A stretch of DNA of 64,000 bases from Rhyacichthys aspro (taxonomy: Eukaryota > Chordata > Actinopteri > Gobiiformes > Rhyacichthyidae): assembly GCA_036850595.1 (NCBI GenBank), contig CM072159.1, forward strand, positions 33,037,682 to 33,101,681. The letters run 5' to 3'. The translations under genes and the position numbers were made by a program. Below the pieces are notes generated by a model. The model did no database searches, had not been told where the DNA came from, and was given only the letters and a program-made list of their open reading frames with translations. Positions 22,221 through 34,104 of this stretch are shown here, in pieces. Numbering within the stretch: the first letter of the stretch is position 1; the number at the start of each line of letters is the position of its first letter.

Positions 22221-23287
22221 CCCGGACTAAAACCGGACTAGAGCCCGGACTAGAGCCCGACTAGAGCCCGACTAGAGCCCGACTAGAGCCCGACTAGAGC
22301 CCGACTAGAGCCCGACTAGAGCCCGACTAGAGCCCGACTAGAGCCCGGACTAGAGCCCGGACTAGAGCCCGGACTAGAGCCCGACTAGAGCCCGACTAGA
22401 GCCCGACTAGAGCCCGGACTAGAGCCCGACTAGAGCCGGACTAGAGCCCGGACTAGAGCCCGGACTAGAGCCCGGACTAGAGCCCGACTAGAGCCCGACT
22501 AGAGCCCGACTAGAGCCCGACTAGAGCCCGGACTAGAGCCCGACTAGAGCCCGACTAGAGCCCGACTAGAGCCCGGACTAGAGCCCGGACTAGAGCCCGA
22601 CTAGAGCCCGACTAGAGCCCGACTAGAGCCCGACTAGAGCCCGGACTAGAGCCCGGACTAGAGCCCGACTAGAGCCCGACTAGAGCCCGACTAGAGCCCA
22701 GACTAGAGCCCGACTAGAGCCCGGACTAGAGCCCGACTAGAGCCCGACTAGAGCCCGGACTAGAGCGCGGACTAGAGCCCGGACTAGAGCCCGGACTAGA
22801 GCCCGGACTAGAGCCCGGACTAGAGCCCGACTAGAGCCCGACTAGAGCCCGACTAGAGCCCAGACTAGAGCCCGACTAGAGCCCGGACTAGAGCCCGACT
22901 AGAGCCCGACTAGAGCCCGGACTAGAGCGCGGACTAGAGCCCGGACTAGAGCCCGGACTAGAGCCCGGACTAGAGCCCGACTAGAGCCCGACTAGAGCCC
23001 GACTAGAGCCCGACTAGAGCCCGGACTAGAGCGCGGACTAGAGCCCGGACTAGAGCCAGGACTAGAGCCGGACTAGAGCCGGACTAGAGCCGGACTAGAG
23101 CCCGGACTAGAGCCCGGACTAAAGCCCGGACTAAAGCCCCGACTAGAGCCCGACTAGAGCCAGACTAGAGCCAGACTAGAGCCAGACTAGAGCCAGACTA
23201 GAGCCCAGACTAGAGCCAGGACTAGAGCCAGGACTAGAGCCAGACTAGAGCCAGACTAGAGCCAGACTAGAGCCAGACTAAAGCCTG
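22221..23287 (+). repeat. 12-13 bp minisatellite array (GACTAGAGCCCG)
   Basis: About 85 units of GACTAGAGCCCG with a 13-bp GGACTAGAGCCCG alternative, degrading to GACTAGAGCCA at the right. Marker variants recur at 162 bp: GAGCCCAGACTAG near 22697 and 22859, and GAGCGCGG near 22765 and 22927. This shows tandem duplication of blocks. It lies in the CAPRIN2-IPO8 interval. Confidence 0.97.
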
Positions 23288-23937
23288 TATTGTTCTCTAA
23301 ACTCTAAACATGGGCCACTGCAGTGAGAAGAACCAGAAAAAGTGAGGTACAAGCAGGTGCTTTATGTCAAAAAATAAGCTTCATGTTTCCTGTAAATACC
23401 CTTTTTTATGATCATTTTAGTGCAACACACACCAAACTAGTTCACAAACGTCAGACCAATGACAGAAGAGCAGCCTGACCTCGTACTGTTCCCCGTTTAT
23501 TAACGTTTAGTGAGTTTAGTGAGTCCTCTAAAGCTCTGGATCAGGTTCAATCCTGGTGCAACAAAAGCCAGAGTAAGTGTTTTTGTTAATGGTCCGTATC
23601 ATGTTCAGAGTTGTTTTAGAACTGGTGTATTTTCTGGCAATAAACAAAAATACTGCCCGTTTAATACTATTTTTATGACTGTTCAGTGAGAAATGACTTG
23701 TCCAAACATGAGGTTAAGCCCTGTTACAACAAAAAGACAATGAATTAGACAGAAACGCAGTCTGGCTTCAATATTAAATGTATTAAATGCCCATTTCATG
23801 ATTATTTTGTGAAATGACAAATCTGATGGTGCAAGTTTACTTCAAATAAACAAAGAAAGTGCTGTTAGTCCAACCAGTATTTGGCACAGAACGGCTCTCT
23901 CCAGCCTGACATCACTTAATGCTCGAGCGGGGCAGGT

Positions 23938-25872
23938 TCAGTCCTGGTACAACAAGAAGCCAGAGAAAGTGCTGTATTTCCAGGTGCTGCCGTAGATGGC
24001 TCCACGATGCAGCCTCAGCCAGACCTGATCTCCCTGAAACAGCGGCAGAATGGCGTGGTTACTGGCCGTCTCGTGGTCGGGCGCCCCGTCGTTGGCGTAC
24101 GCGGACACCATCACCTCCTCGTTCCTCATCAGGTTGATGTAGAGGGGCACGTTCACGGCCAGTTTGAGGATGTGGAAGATGAAGACGTAGGTGCCGTTGG
24201 CGGGGCAGGTGAAGCGGCCGATGTGCGTGTCGTACATGTCGCCGATGTTGCTGTGGAGCTGGTCGAAGACGACGGGCTGGTCCAGGTTCCCCGGGGCGAA
24301 GTTGGCGGTGCGCGAGGCGGTGAAGGCCACGCGCAGGGGCTGGGACAGAGGGTAGAGGGGGACGGGCAGCAGGGGCGCTCCGGGGGCAGGGGGCACCTCC
24401 ACGGTCGACACGGACAGAGAGTCGCCGTGTCCCGAGTCCACGACGGCGAAGGTGCCGTCTCGGTCCGGGCTGCTCACCTGAGACGAGTCGCTCCACGCAG
24501 CTGTTCAACAAGATCAGAGCGAGCTCCAGGTTTAGTTAAAAGTCAAACAAAACATTTTATAAAGAACTTTTTATCTTATTGCAACTCAAGAGGCTTCACA
24601 AAATCAAATCCTTAAACACAATATTCCCAACAGTTAAAAAACAATGGAGGCTTTGTTTCACTGCATCTTACTCAGTAAAATAGAACAGATTAAAATAAAT
24701 AAATGTAAGTGAGATAAACACGACATAAAAGCCAGACTAAATAAGTTTTGAGTTCTTGTTTTAAAAATGTCGATGCTTTGGGCTCCTCTACATTGTTTCT
24801 GTGCAGAGTTTAATAAAAAAAAGTATATTTATCTGAACCAAAAGTAAAAGAACAAAAGCTTTAGTCGATGCAGCGTCAGATCGACTCTGATTGGTTTGGT
24901 TTTGTCTCTAAACCAGAATGAAACCTGTTATGGAGCTGTTAACATGACGCTAAGATCTGCTCAAAACCAAACCTTCTTGATTTGATTTTAATCTATTTTT
25001 TGTCTTGCTGCTAACCTAAAAGTGAGATTGAAATGTATTTTTTTAATGTTTTTTGCCAACACAAAACAGCAGCAGTGAGTATTACCCTCAGAGTGAAAAT
25101 AAAGAAGTTTACGTTGGATACTTTAGTTTTATCTTTGCATGAACAGTTTCCTCCACTTTTCTAAACCAAAGCATTCAGGTCATTTTTTCGTTTTTATCGT
25201 CTACAGAGTCTCCTTCACGCCTCTGCATTTTTATATTGAGCTTTTTCTGCTGTGTGTATTTGACTGGTTCTTACCGCTGGTGTTGTGCCTCCCTGCTCCT
25301 CGTCTGTAGCTCGGTTGGTATCCAGCCTCCTGCGGAAACCAAACACTACGTTACATTCTGAATTCTGAAGAGCCAACATAATACTATACTGTAGCTGCTC
25401 GAGTAGTGTTTACTCACTCTAGCAACGTAAAAAGTGGAAGAGTCTCTGAGATGAGGCTGAGACACAGAAGGTCCTGATGAGAAACAAACCAGTGTCACTG
25501 AGTTTTGATGGAAACAGCCTCGAAACAAAAGCCAAAAGCACAGTTTGAGACGCAGTAAAGAGCAGGAGAGGGAAGGTCTGCGGTAAGTACCTCGACACCA
25601 ACCTGAAGAGCGATAGTTTTGAGCCTTCCCTGTGCCTCGTGTCATACCTCTGACAGATCCTCGAGGTACTGACCAGACCGGCCTCCTCGGACGGACTCGG
25701 AGACGGGAACATCCGCCCACAGCCGCGTACGCCGGATACACTGAAGAGCAAAGAACAGGCCTCACAAACCACAGAGTCAAACAGAAATCAGGTCTTGGAG
25801 GGTTTACCTGGCTGGGGTTCTTCGTCCGACGGGTCGAACTCTGGAGGGGTTTGGGTGCTGGCGCTGATGAAC
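23938..25872 (-). CDS. caprin2: CAPRIN2 3' exons with C-terminal C1q domain
   Basis: Minus-strand exons: 25808-25872, 25603-25740, about 25416-25472, 25275-25329 and 23938-24500 (stop). Phases agree at every junction. They encode SASTQTPPEF, RGSVRGMTRGTGKAQNYRSS (the RG-rich RNA-binding tail), WSDSSQVSSPDRDG, then the C1q domain. The C1q part spans PLRVAFTASRTANFAPG, FTCPANGTYVFIFHILKLAV, VSAYANDGAPDHETASNHAI and GSTWKYSTFSGFLLYQD. A C-terminal C1q domain distinguishes CAPRIN2 from CAPRIN1; such domains trimerise, and this one binds calcium in the human protein (family knowledge). Exons between the LKEEL segment (283-393) and the TQTPP exon are not in the window. CAPRIN2 lies upstream of IPO8 on the same strand, as in other vertebrates. 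Confidence 0.93.
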
Positions 25873-25979
25873 CTGGGTTGGACGGGAACGGGTGACCCTC
25901 CTCTTTAAAAGGCAGCTCCGTTTGGAGGTAGCAGGGGCTCACCTAAAAACCTACAGCAGAGGAACAGGGGTTATGGTCC

Positions 25980-26023
25980 ACAGTAGAAGAAGAAGAACAG
26001 TAGAAGAAGAAGAAGAGTGTTTC
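25980..26023 (+). repeat. GAA-rich microsatellite at the contig end
   Basis: AGTAGAAGAAGAAGAACAG repeats run into the N gap. Confidence 0.8.
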
Positions 26024-26123
26024 NNNNNNNNNNNNNNNNNNNNNNNNNNNNNNNNNNNNNNNNNNNNNNNNNNNNNNNNNNNNNNNNNNNNNNNNNNNNN
26101 NNNNNNNNNNNNNNNNNNNNNNN
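26024..26123. other. Assembly gap 3 (100 N), likely misjoin
   Basis: To the left is a CAPRIN2 intron or exon region on the minus strand. To the right is DNA distal to the TRIM gene that also occurs inside contig 5 (ending at 46464). The adjacency contradicts both the CAPRIN2 exon order and the contig 4/5 overlap. Confidence 0.9.
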
Positions 26124-28934
26124 CCTTTTGTGTGTTATCATGCCGTTAAAACTGGGATAGGTCTTTAAAAACATTCACAAAACTGCAGCGGAACTAAATA
26201 AATGGTTTTTAGGCTTTAGGGAAAAACATAGACTGATGAGATCTGAAAATGCCATTATAATGATTCCAAATACAAAATGAAGAAGCTGAGGTAGCATTTT
26301 TATACTTATATAAACAGTATCAGCAGGTACTTTCAGACCAGTTCTTTAAAGTTCATTCAGAAGTTCAACCTTTATTTTGGGAGTAAGTTCCGTATATTGT
26401 CGTCACAAAACACTCTCTAGTGTCTGGAGCCTCACATTTATGTATTTTTTTGTTGTTGCACTTATTATTTAGTGTTAAAGCTGTAAATAATGAAAAGGTT
26501 GTTGTTGATGAACTGCACATGAACCACAATAAGCTAAACACACTCAGGAAAAACCGGCACAGGCCACTTTCCTCAGTGTTTACGTCGTGTTTAGGTTTGT
26601 TTTCTGGAGAAATGTTCAGAGAAGAAAGCAATGTACCCAAAGATGTATCTACAGATTGTGTCCTAATTAAGACTGGTTTTTGTCAGCAATTTATGATTGT
26701 GTTTTGTCTCATTTTAGAGAAATCCCATTGTTAAATTGACAGTATCAACAAAAACAATGCTAATATAAAGGTTAAAGATAAGATTTAAGGACTGTATTGA
26801 TCCCACAGCAAGGCATGCAATAAAAAAATACATTTTTGCGTAATAATGAGTGTAAAAAGTAGAGCAGTTACTGTCTGTATCAACAAAAATGTAGGTATTT
26901 CTTTCTCTTAAATGAGGCAAAACTCTCAAAATATACACATGTTTTTAAGAACAGACAATAGTAAAGTGCTGCGTCTACATTTTTACATTTTCAAAGGTGA
27001 CATACTGTAATTCTGAATCCTTTTAACATAAATACACCACCTTAAAGCAGTTGTGACAGATTTAAAGTGACAACACACTCAGCGCATTACTTCTCCTTTA
27101 ACTCCTTTTCTGAGCGTTTTGAAGACGTTTCAGCCGTTTCTGCCTCGCGTTATGTATTTTTAATGTAATTACTGAATAATAGGGTTGTCCAGAGACCAGT
27201 ACAAGCGCTCGTCTTCCTCCGATACTGCCACACGAGGGCGCTGTGTGAGAGTCTGTCCCTGTTTATTCTCTCTACAGCTCAGATTGGAAATATGTGACTG
27301 TAATAACAAATAAAGGAGCGAAAATAAATGACTACAACAGTGTATTTGAGCCGCATCGAAAAAAATAAATCAGGACAATGACATTAATCATATAATTCGT
27401 TATAACCGAGCAGCGTTTACACTCTTTAATAAATCCTTTTCCAAGACTTTAAGACGTTTTATTCAGGGTTCGTGTGGAATTATTTTGAGAGGGTCATTAG
27501 TCACTAAATTTATTTATATCAAAGACTAAAAGACATCTTATTTTTGTTCACATTCGTGGCCTATATTCTGTCTTTTCAAAAGGAGCCACAAACACAAAAA
27601 GCTGGTTTAAAATATAGCTCTGTGTCTCAAAGGTCATCTTAATATTTGACAGAATAGTTGTTGTCTCTCCGTCTCGCATTAAAACAGTTTGTAAGTTATT
27701 GCAAGTTTCACTGTTTTCTCACATAATGAGTTTTTTCTTCCAGTGTGGCCTTTATACACTGTTGTATCCTTAATATCATCCATTTGAAACTTTTTCTCTT
27801 TTTACAGTTTCTGTTTGTTCAGATTTAATTATGTTTTGTTCCATTATTTCTTTCTTTTTATTGTATTTATTTATTGAAGGATATGTTTACCTCTGGACAT
27901 TTGGGAGCAGCTGCCATATTGACTTATTAGACGTTTTGTTCGGATAAATCTGTATTTCTTTGTCGTAGTTCATAGATAAACCCTTGTCCTTTGTATGAAA
28001 AACTGAATTAGATCAGCACTTGTCACAGAAAACACGGTTTAATGACGTTTACCCACAAATTCACTGCGAATGATTTGGAAAGTTGGTCATTTTTACCTTA
28101 TTTTGTAAATAAATGCTTTTTTTCCCTCTTTTGGTTCGGTCTTTGAATGCATCACTACAGACCATTAATTAAATAAACACACACAAATCAAAAGAGATGC
28201 AGGTTTAAACTCAGGAGGTTTATTCATCGTCTGCAGCAAAAAGAATCGTAATAATTAGGCTTTAATTTCCACAACAATCAAAAAATAAAGCATCGTTGAA
28301 GAACCGCAGCAGCTCGACCCTTCAGTGTTTTACAAAATACAAAAAGAAAAAAAAATAGAATATAATCAAAAGGTAAAATTTTACACATCCTTATTAAAAC
28401 CTATTCAATGTTTATGAGCATAATTTATCATTTATCTTTGTCTATTGAGTATGCCCATATAATTTAAATCTTTATTTTGTGTGGATTATTTAATATACTG
28501 TTTCATTTTCTATTTAATATTTTTTCATTTATTTTGCTAAATTTGTTGAATTTACTGCATTTCTTTAAAAATATTTTGCATGTATTAAAATAAATAAAAA
28601 TTCCAGTGAATCATAAGTCCAGTTTTTGAAGACATAAAGCCAAGATATCTCTCATTATTTCAGGCAGTTCCTGCAGGAAGCACAATAAATGTTGAAAACA
28701 GCAGAGCTTTGACCTTAAAGCTTTAAGAACATTAAACAACCAGCGCGATGGGAGTGAGTGCATTGATGAGCAGAGCTAAAGGCCATGTGTGGGACTGTTT
28801 ATCTGAGTTAGGAGCTATTTTAACTTAAACCTTGTTCTATTTTTGTAACAGTTTAGATCGTTCTGCACAAAGAAGAAGAAAACGGAGAGACTCTTGATAT
28901 GAATTAAATAAATCTCTAGAATACGGCTGAAATC
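26124..28934. other. Flank downstream of TRIM: no gene seen
   Basis: AT-rich sequence with short open frames only, none resembling a known protein. The same sequence occurs reversed at 43655-46464. A CTCF-like motif lies at 27228-27242. Confidence 0.6.
27228..27242 (+). promoter_or_regulatory. CTCF-like motif (CCACACGAGGGCGCT)
   Basis: A near match to the CTCF core, repeated as AGCGCCCTCGTGTGG at 45345-45359 in the overlapping contig. Motif only. Confidence 0.3.
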
Positions 28935-31900
28935 TCAATCTGAACCTGACGTGGGACTGACCGGACTTATCTGCAGCGCCGAGTTCCTGCCTCCGTCGTT
29001 GGTGCAGGGCCCGAAGAACGGCCTGAGCTCCTCCGTGAACTTAAACCCACTGAAGGAGTAAATCCGATCCGACGAATCGGCGTCGTAAAACGAGACCAGG
29101 CCTTCGTCGTAGTCCACGAACACTCCCACCTTCTGAGGTCTGGTCCTCAGCTGCAGAGGAACCGCCGGCTCGTCCAGCGCTCTGTACTCCGGTCCGTTCT
29201 TCAGCCAAACCGCCACAGTCCTGTCGGACTCGCGCGATCTGTCCTTTCCGGTTTATCGAGTCTTTGGCCACGCCCAGGTACCACTTGGTCTTGTCCTTCA
29301 CCTGGACCTCGTAGTAGGACTTGCCGGAAACGAAGCGCTGCGAGGCCAAGACGAGGGCTGTCGGAGAACCTCAGAGGAGTGTCGGGGAGGTTCTGTTTGG
29401 CGTCTCCACATCGGACCTGTTTACGGTCATCAGATAAAAGCAGAGCGGCGTGAGCTGTGTCCGGATCCAGAGACACGTCCACAGAGAACATCTGGACGCT
29501 CCTCAGTTCAGCAGCAGTCAGTCTCTTCAGTTCAGAGCTCACCTAAAACAAAAACAAGTCACCTCTCCCCAATAATAAATGGATAAAAATAACATTTGTC
29601 AATGTTAATGTTCTCTACACACACAGTCAGTCTGTTACCATCACACTCCTCTTACTTCCTGGAGGACTTCTCCTAAACGCCTCATATTGATCTAGTATTT
29701 TCTCTCACCTCTTCCTCGAGTCGAGCCACAGCAGATCTCAGCGTCCCCTCGAACGACGCCTGGACCCGGACCTCGCCCCAGTCTTTGGTTTCCTCTGGGG
29801 CTTTTGTTTTGAAGTTCTTGAGGAAGTACAGCGGGTCTTCCGTCTGCGAGAGCCGCTCCAGTTCGGTTTTAGTCCGGGTCAGCTCGTCCATCTCCAGCTT
29901 CAGCTCCGTCATCAACCTCTGAGCCCTGTTTTCGGCCGATTTCTGTCGAGCCTCGATGGTTTCCAGCAGCTGGGACAGGACCCTCTCTGCGGTCTGGGTC
30001 AGAGCCGTGAAGACCCTGATGCTTTCGGACGTCTCTCTGCTCGCCTCGTCTCGACTCAGGTCACACTCTGCTCCAGCTGCTGAAACTTTCTCTCGTCTGA
30101 CGCTGATCTTCTGCTCGATGTCGTCCAGGTTTTGGTCCAAAGTTGCCTTTTTCTGTTCGTACTCTTTCTTCAGCGGGACCAGGATGTGTCTTCTGTGATC
30201 TGACAAAAGATCAAGGATAAGGACCACGTTTACTTAACTTTACTTAACCTAACTTCATTTGTAACAGAGCCAGGGAAGTGACCTATTTAGCTGCGTATTT
30301 ATTATTTATTTGTAGAATCAATCAGTGCTTTAAATCTCTGCAGTGATGAGGAAATAAGCCCAGTTGCATAATCTACTGTTTATTGTAAGGGATTGTAATA
30401 GATGAGAACCTCTATTCAGGAACAGAAAACCTTGGACAATCACATGCTCCAAAAAGGAGCGCTCCCATTGGTCGACACTTGTCACATGACGTTCCAGGAA
30501 GTTTAATAGCTGCAGATAAAGTGTATTTTCAGCTGAATATGTCTTTTAACAGAGAAACAGCTGAAAAAAGAAAAGCATCAACAGAGAAAAGGGAGGCAAC
30601 GTAAAACACAGATAAATACTGTCAATTCAATCACGTAATGTTTAACGAGGAGGAGATAATTGTCGTCCTGACGCTGAAGTCACAGCTAAGCTAACGCTAA
30701 ACTCTAAACTTCAGTTTGGTCAAATGGATTAGTATTTTGGAGGAAAAACTGGTCTGGTTTATTTTTTTAATAAAAGAGAAGCAGGAGAGGTCCCTAGACT
30801 GGTTTTGGGAACATTTAGACCCAAACACAAAATATATCAGTCTCTGTTGCAGGAGGGAGTGGTTTTGAACACAGCCTTGAACCTTGGCGTTGCTCAACAT
30901 CATAATCCTGAACTCTGGCTCATCTGACCTCTTCATTTTTACAGGAGAATAACAGATGATAAAAAATTTCTTTGCTCCCTTTGATAATGGTCAACACCAG
31001 CATCCAACAGACTGGAGCAGAACTGTCAAAATATGTCAGTGTAAATTTCCCTTAAAGCACATTTAAATCAACAATCGCTGCCCAAAGTGTTTTACAGGGT
31101 CAGTGTAGTGCACTTAAATAGGAAGGTAGTAAAAAAACAATTTAAACATGACATAAAACAAGTAAAAACCATTAACACAATAAAAAAAATGATCTAAATA
31201 AATTAAACAAATAAAATGGATGGAAAGATAGTCAAAGTCTAGAATTAAACATATGAGCCTCTAAAGTGTCTGATTTTGTGATTTCTAACCTGCACATTCA
31301 TAAATCAATGGAAAGTAATACCGCAACTGAACATTGAGCCACTCACTGATGTTCTCTACCCACTCACTGGCAGCACACACATATCCATCACTAACATTTA
31401 CCAAAACCATCTTGTTTCTGCACAATTTATGATTTATTTATGTCCTTTTGTTCATTAACGTATGTTGCTTTGTTGTTTCCTTTGTGCAAACCCTCTATGA
31501 GTTTGACATTTAAATAAAAAAGTCCTGGTTTAGTCCTGGTTTAGTCCTGGTTTAGTCCTGGTTTAACCCGGTCTTGCTGTGTTCTCACCTGTGGGCACAC
31601 ACTGAGGACACAGAAAGCTCTGGTCCGTCCTGCAGAACAGCTCCAGGGGCCTCTCGTGTCTCGTGCAGCTCCGGTCCTGGACGTCCTGCACCGGTTCCAT
31701 CAGAGTGTGCTTCTTCAGGCCCAGGATCCTGTGGTGCGGCTCCAGATGGACCTCGCAGTACGACGCCACACAAACCAGACAGGACTTCACCGCTCGCCTC
31801 TTCGTCTCCACGCACACGTCACACGCCACGTCCCCCGGTCCGGCTTCAGACCCCTCAGGCTCCTCAGACCCCGAGGTCCCGGTCCCGGTCCTGGTCCTGG

Positions 31901-32144
31901 GGAGGCTCACGGACCGTCTCAGCTCAACACACATCTCCGACAGCGTGGTGTTGACCCTCAGCTCCGGACGGATCCCGAACAGCTCTTTACAAAGCGGACA
32001 CTGGTTTTTGGAGCTGACGTCCCAGGCCTGAGTGATGCACCTCTTACAGAAGTTGTGTCCACACGGGACGGTGACCGGGAGAGTGAAGAGCTCCAGACAG
32101 ATGCAGCACTGACACTGCTCCCGGAGACTCCCCGAATCCGCCAT
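28935..32144 (-). CDS. TRIM-family E3 ubiquitin ligase (RING, B-box, coiled coil, PRY-SPRY)
   Basis: Exons on the minus strand: 31589-32144, 29709-30199 and 28935-29542. Exon 1 starts MADSGSLREQCQCCICLELF and holds an intact C3HC4 RING (CCIC, PCGHNFCKRC, CPLC). It is followed by B-box cysteine/histidine sets (CDVCVETKRRAVKSC and CTRHERPLELFC). Exon 2 encodes a heptad-rich coiled coil (EYEQKKATLDQNLDDIEQK). Exon 3 encodes PRY-SPRY (MFSVDVSLDPDTAHAALLLS, GKSYYEVQVKDKTKWYLGVA, KVGVFVDYDEGLVSFYDADS) and ends PTSGSD. RING TRIMs transfer ubiquitin, and fish members with this layout often act in antiviral signalling (family knowledge). Exon 3 has at least two indels (near 29355-29365 and 29215-29240) that break the frame. 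The other copy (41130-43654) reads through one of these sites, so sequencing error is likely. The exact orthologue is not identified. Confidence 0.88.
30373..30810 (+). mobile_element. Dispersed ~0.5 kb element, nearly full length
   Basis: It contains both halves: TTTATTGTAAGGGATTGTAA, GGAGCGCTCCCATTGGTCGA, GAACGTTCC-side CAGCTGAATATGTC, then AAACACAGATAAATACTGTC and GAAGCAGGAGAGG. It lies in the first TRIM coding intron. The overlapping contig copy (42001-42220) keeps only the left half. Confidence 0.75.
31524..31566 (+). repeat. 11-bp TTTAGTCCTGG repeats
   Basis: About four units of TTTAGTCCTGG immediately beyond the donor of TRIM exon 31589-32144. Fewer, inverted units occur at 41695-41740 in the second copy. 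Confidence 0.85.
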
Positions 32145-32731
32145 GTTTCCTCGGGACAAACTGTAAAACACAAAAACACGAGTTCAGAAATGTATGATGG
32201 AAAATGTTATCAAGAAAATCTACAACAGAACATTATCTATTTAAGAACACTTCGGTAAAAATAAACTAAACCTTTGCAATGACAGAAAACACAACGGTGG
32301 AATAAAGATAAAATTAGCAGAAGAACACAGAAAACTGCAGAATGAGGCTGAAGAAAAAAGCTGAAATTAAGTAGAATAAAGTAAAATATTTGTAAAAAAA
32401 AAAAAAAAAGAAAGACTTAAAAAGAATCCAATCCATTTTATTTATATCATTTCACCAATAAAAAGTTAAACAAAAAAAAAGCACCAAATTCATTAAAATG
32501 ATAAAAAAAGAAACAGTAAAAACGTAAATAAGAGTAGTAGGCTACATTAAAACAACAAATATAATAAAACAATAAAAGACCACACAACTCTTGCGTTGAG
32601 TTAAAAGCCAGAGAATAAAAGTGTTTCTTAAGATGAGACTTAAAAGTTTCTACTGAAGGAGCCATTTTGATGCGAGCAGAGCGTTCCACAGTTGTTTGGA
32701 AATCTGAAGGAAATCCACCGCATTAGTTCTT

Positions 32732-32993
32732 TTAAAGCTCCAGTCCCTGATGTTCTTTTCTTGTCCCTGTCTCAGACTCTCCTCCAAAATCAGTCTAGGG
32801 ACCTCTCCTGCTTCTCTTTTATTAAAAAATAAAACCCCAAAATACTAATCCATTTGACCAAACTGAAGTTTAGAGTTTAGCGTTAGCTTAGCTGTGACTT
32901 CAGCGTCAGCTTAGATCATGAAGACTGTTTTTTCACAAATGATTGATTTTACAATAAACTATTTATATAAACTATTTTCACAACTAGAATAAA
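32732..32993 (-). mobile_element. Dispersed ~0.5 kb element, internally deleted
   Basis: It begins TTAAAGCTCCAGTCCCTGAT, continues GACTCTCCTCCAAAATCAG and GTTAGCTTAGCTGTGACTTC, then jumps to the terminal part (TTATATAAACTATTTTCACA). It lies between the TRIM coding exon and its probable 5' UTR exon. Confidence 0.7.
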
Positions 32994-33795
32994 TTATATC
33001 AGATACAGTCAGTTTAATGATGTTTGACTCTAATATGATTCTGTTAAAGCCTGTAATTAACTTTAACTGAACTATTACAGCATCACTGTTTACTTCAAGG
33101 AACCAGGAAATACGAGGAGCATTTATTCATACGTCAGAGGACAACGCTGCACATGAACATTTTCACTTTCACATTCTTGAGAGCTTCATTAGTTTAAAAT
33201 GTGTTTGGGTTCAAAGAAATGCACGTGATATGTAATAACTGTTTTAAATATCGCGATAACGACATCAGCCGAGCGCTCTATAACAAGACTCTATATCACA
33301 ATATATAACCTACAGTTTATAACATATATAGCTTATGGATCATGATTAAAATACTTCTCTTAAATACAATATGAATGCTATTTAAAATCCATTGAATAAA
33401 ATAAATATAAACACTGTATAGTTTTGAGACATTTTTCACCTGTTTTTTGTGCTGTTTGGTCGTGTCACTGTTAAAGCTGAAACACTGAATAAATGGATGA
33501 AATCAATCTTAAAGCCTGATTATTTTGAGTAGAATTCAGTTTAAAATCTTCATGTAATGAGCCCATCAATACACTTGACAATATCATGTTTAGTTCTGAA
33601 CAAATCTGAAGATCTGTGCCTTTAAAAGCTTCACTGTTTTACTGAAATGAAGCGTTGGAGCCAAAAAGTCAGATGTAAACATGTTGCACAAGAGCTCTTT
33701 CAGTTTAGTTTGTTCGTCTCAACATAATCAACATTTACAGAGTATTATTAACATGAACAAATGAAATAAAGTGCATTTCTTTGTGTATTTCTCAC

Positions 33796-33905
33796 CTGAG
33801 CCGTGTCTGAAGCCAGAGCAGATCTGAGACTGAAGAATGTTCCTGTTCTGGTCCGACTCGTCCTTTTCTGCTCGACTCAGACTCACTCTGCAACATTCCT
33901 CTCAC
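33796..33905 (-). other. Probable TRIM 5' untranslated exon
   Basis: The minus strand has a strong donor CTCAG|GTGAGAA at 33796, facing the acceptor TTTTACAG before the TRIM start exon. Upstream end approximate. No ATG-initiated frame continues. Inferred from splice signals only. Confidence 0.4.
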
Positions 33906-34073
33906 TCTTTATGATTATTATTATTAAAGGCGGTTTAGGAGAAAATCCCAGTGCTTCCTCGTGTTTATCAGAGTCTGTTCTGTCACACAGCAGTAAACAC
34001 AAGGAAGAGAATTACAAAGATGTGTCATGTATGAGTCAGAGTTTAGGGGAACAGGAGTTGAAAAAACAGATTT

Positions 34074-34083
34074 GAAAATGAAA
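34074..34083 (+). promoter_or_regulatory. ISRE-like motif upstream of TRIM
   Basis: GAAAATGAAA fits the interferon response core GAAANNGAAA and lies about 170 bp upstream of the probable TRIM 5' exon. Chance occurrence is quite possible in AT-rich DNA. Confidence 0.25.
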
Positions 34084-34104
34084 GCTAGTTTTAATTTTCC
34101 AGCA

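Larger units (their letters stand above)
26124..32706. repeat. Inverted duplicate arm 1 (matches 40569-46464)
   Basis: The first bases of contig 4 (CCTTTTGTGTGTTATCATGC) are the reverse complement of 46445-46464. The first bases of contig 5 (CAGATTTCCAAACAACTGTG, 40569) are the reverse complement of 32687-32706. The intervening sequence matches throughout apart from scattered indels and one block of about 0.66 kb (30605-31268). Each match ends exactly at a contig edge. It is best explained as an unmerged overlap rather than a real palindrome. Confidence 0.95.

Noticed and set aside
24007..24615. 202-codon plus-strand frame opposite the C1q exon
   Set aside because: Shadow of the GC-rich CAPRIN2 C1q exon on the minus strand.
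31656..32258. 200-codon plus-strand frame opposite the TRIM RING/B-box exon
   Set aside because: Shadow of the TRIM coding exon; no independent domain.
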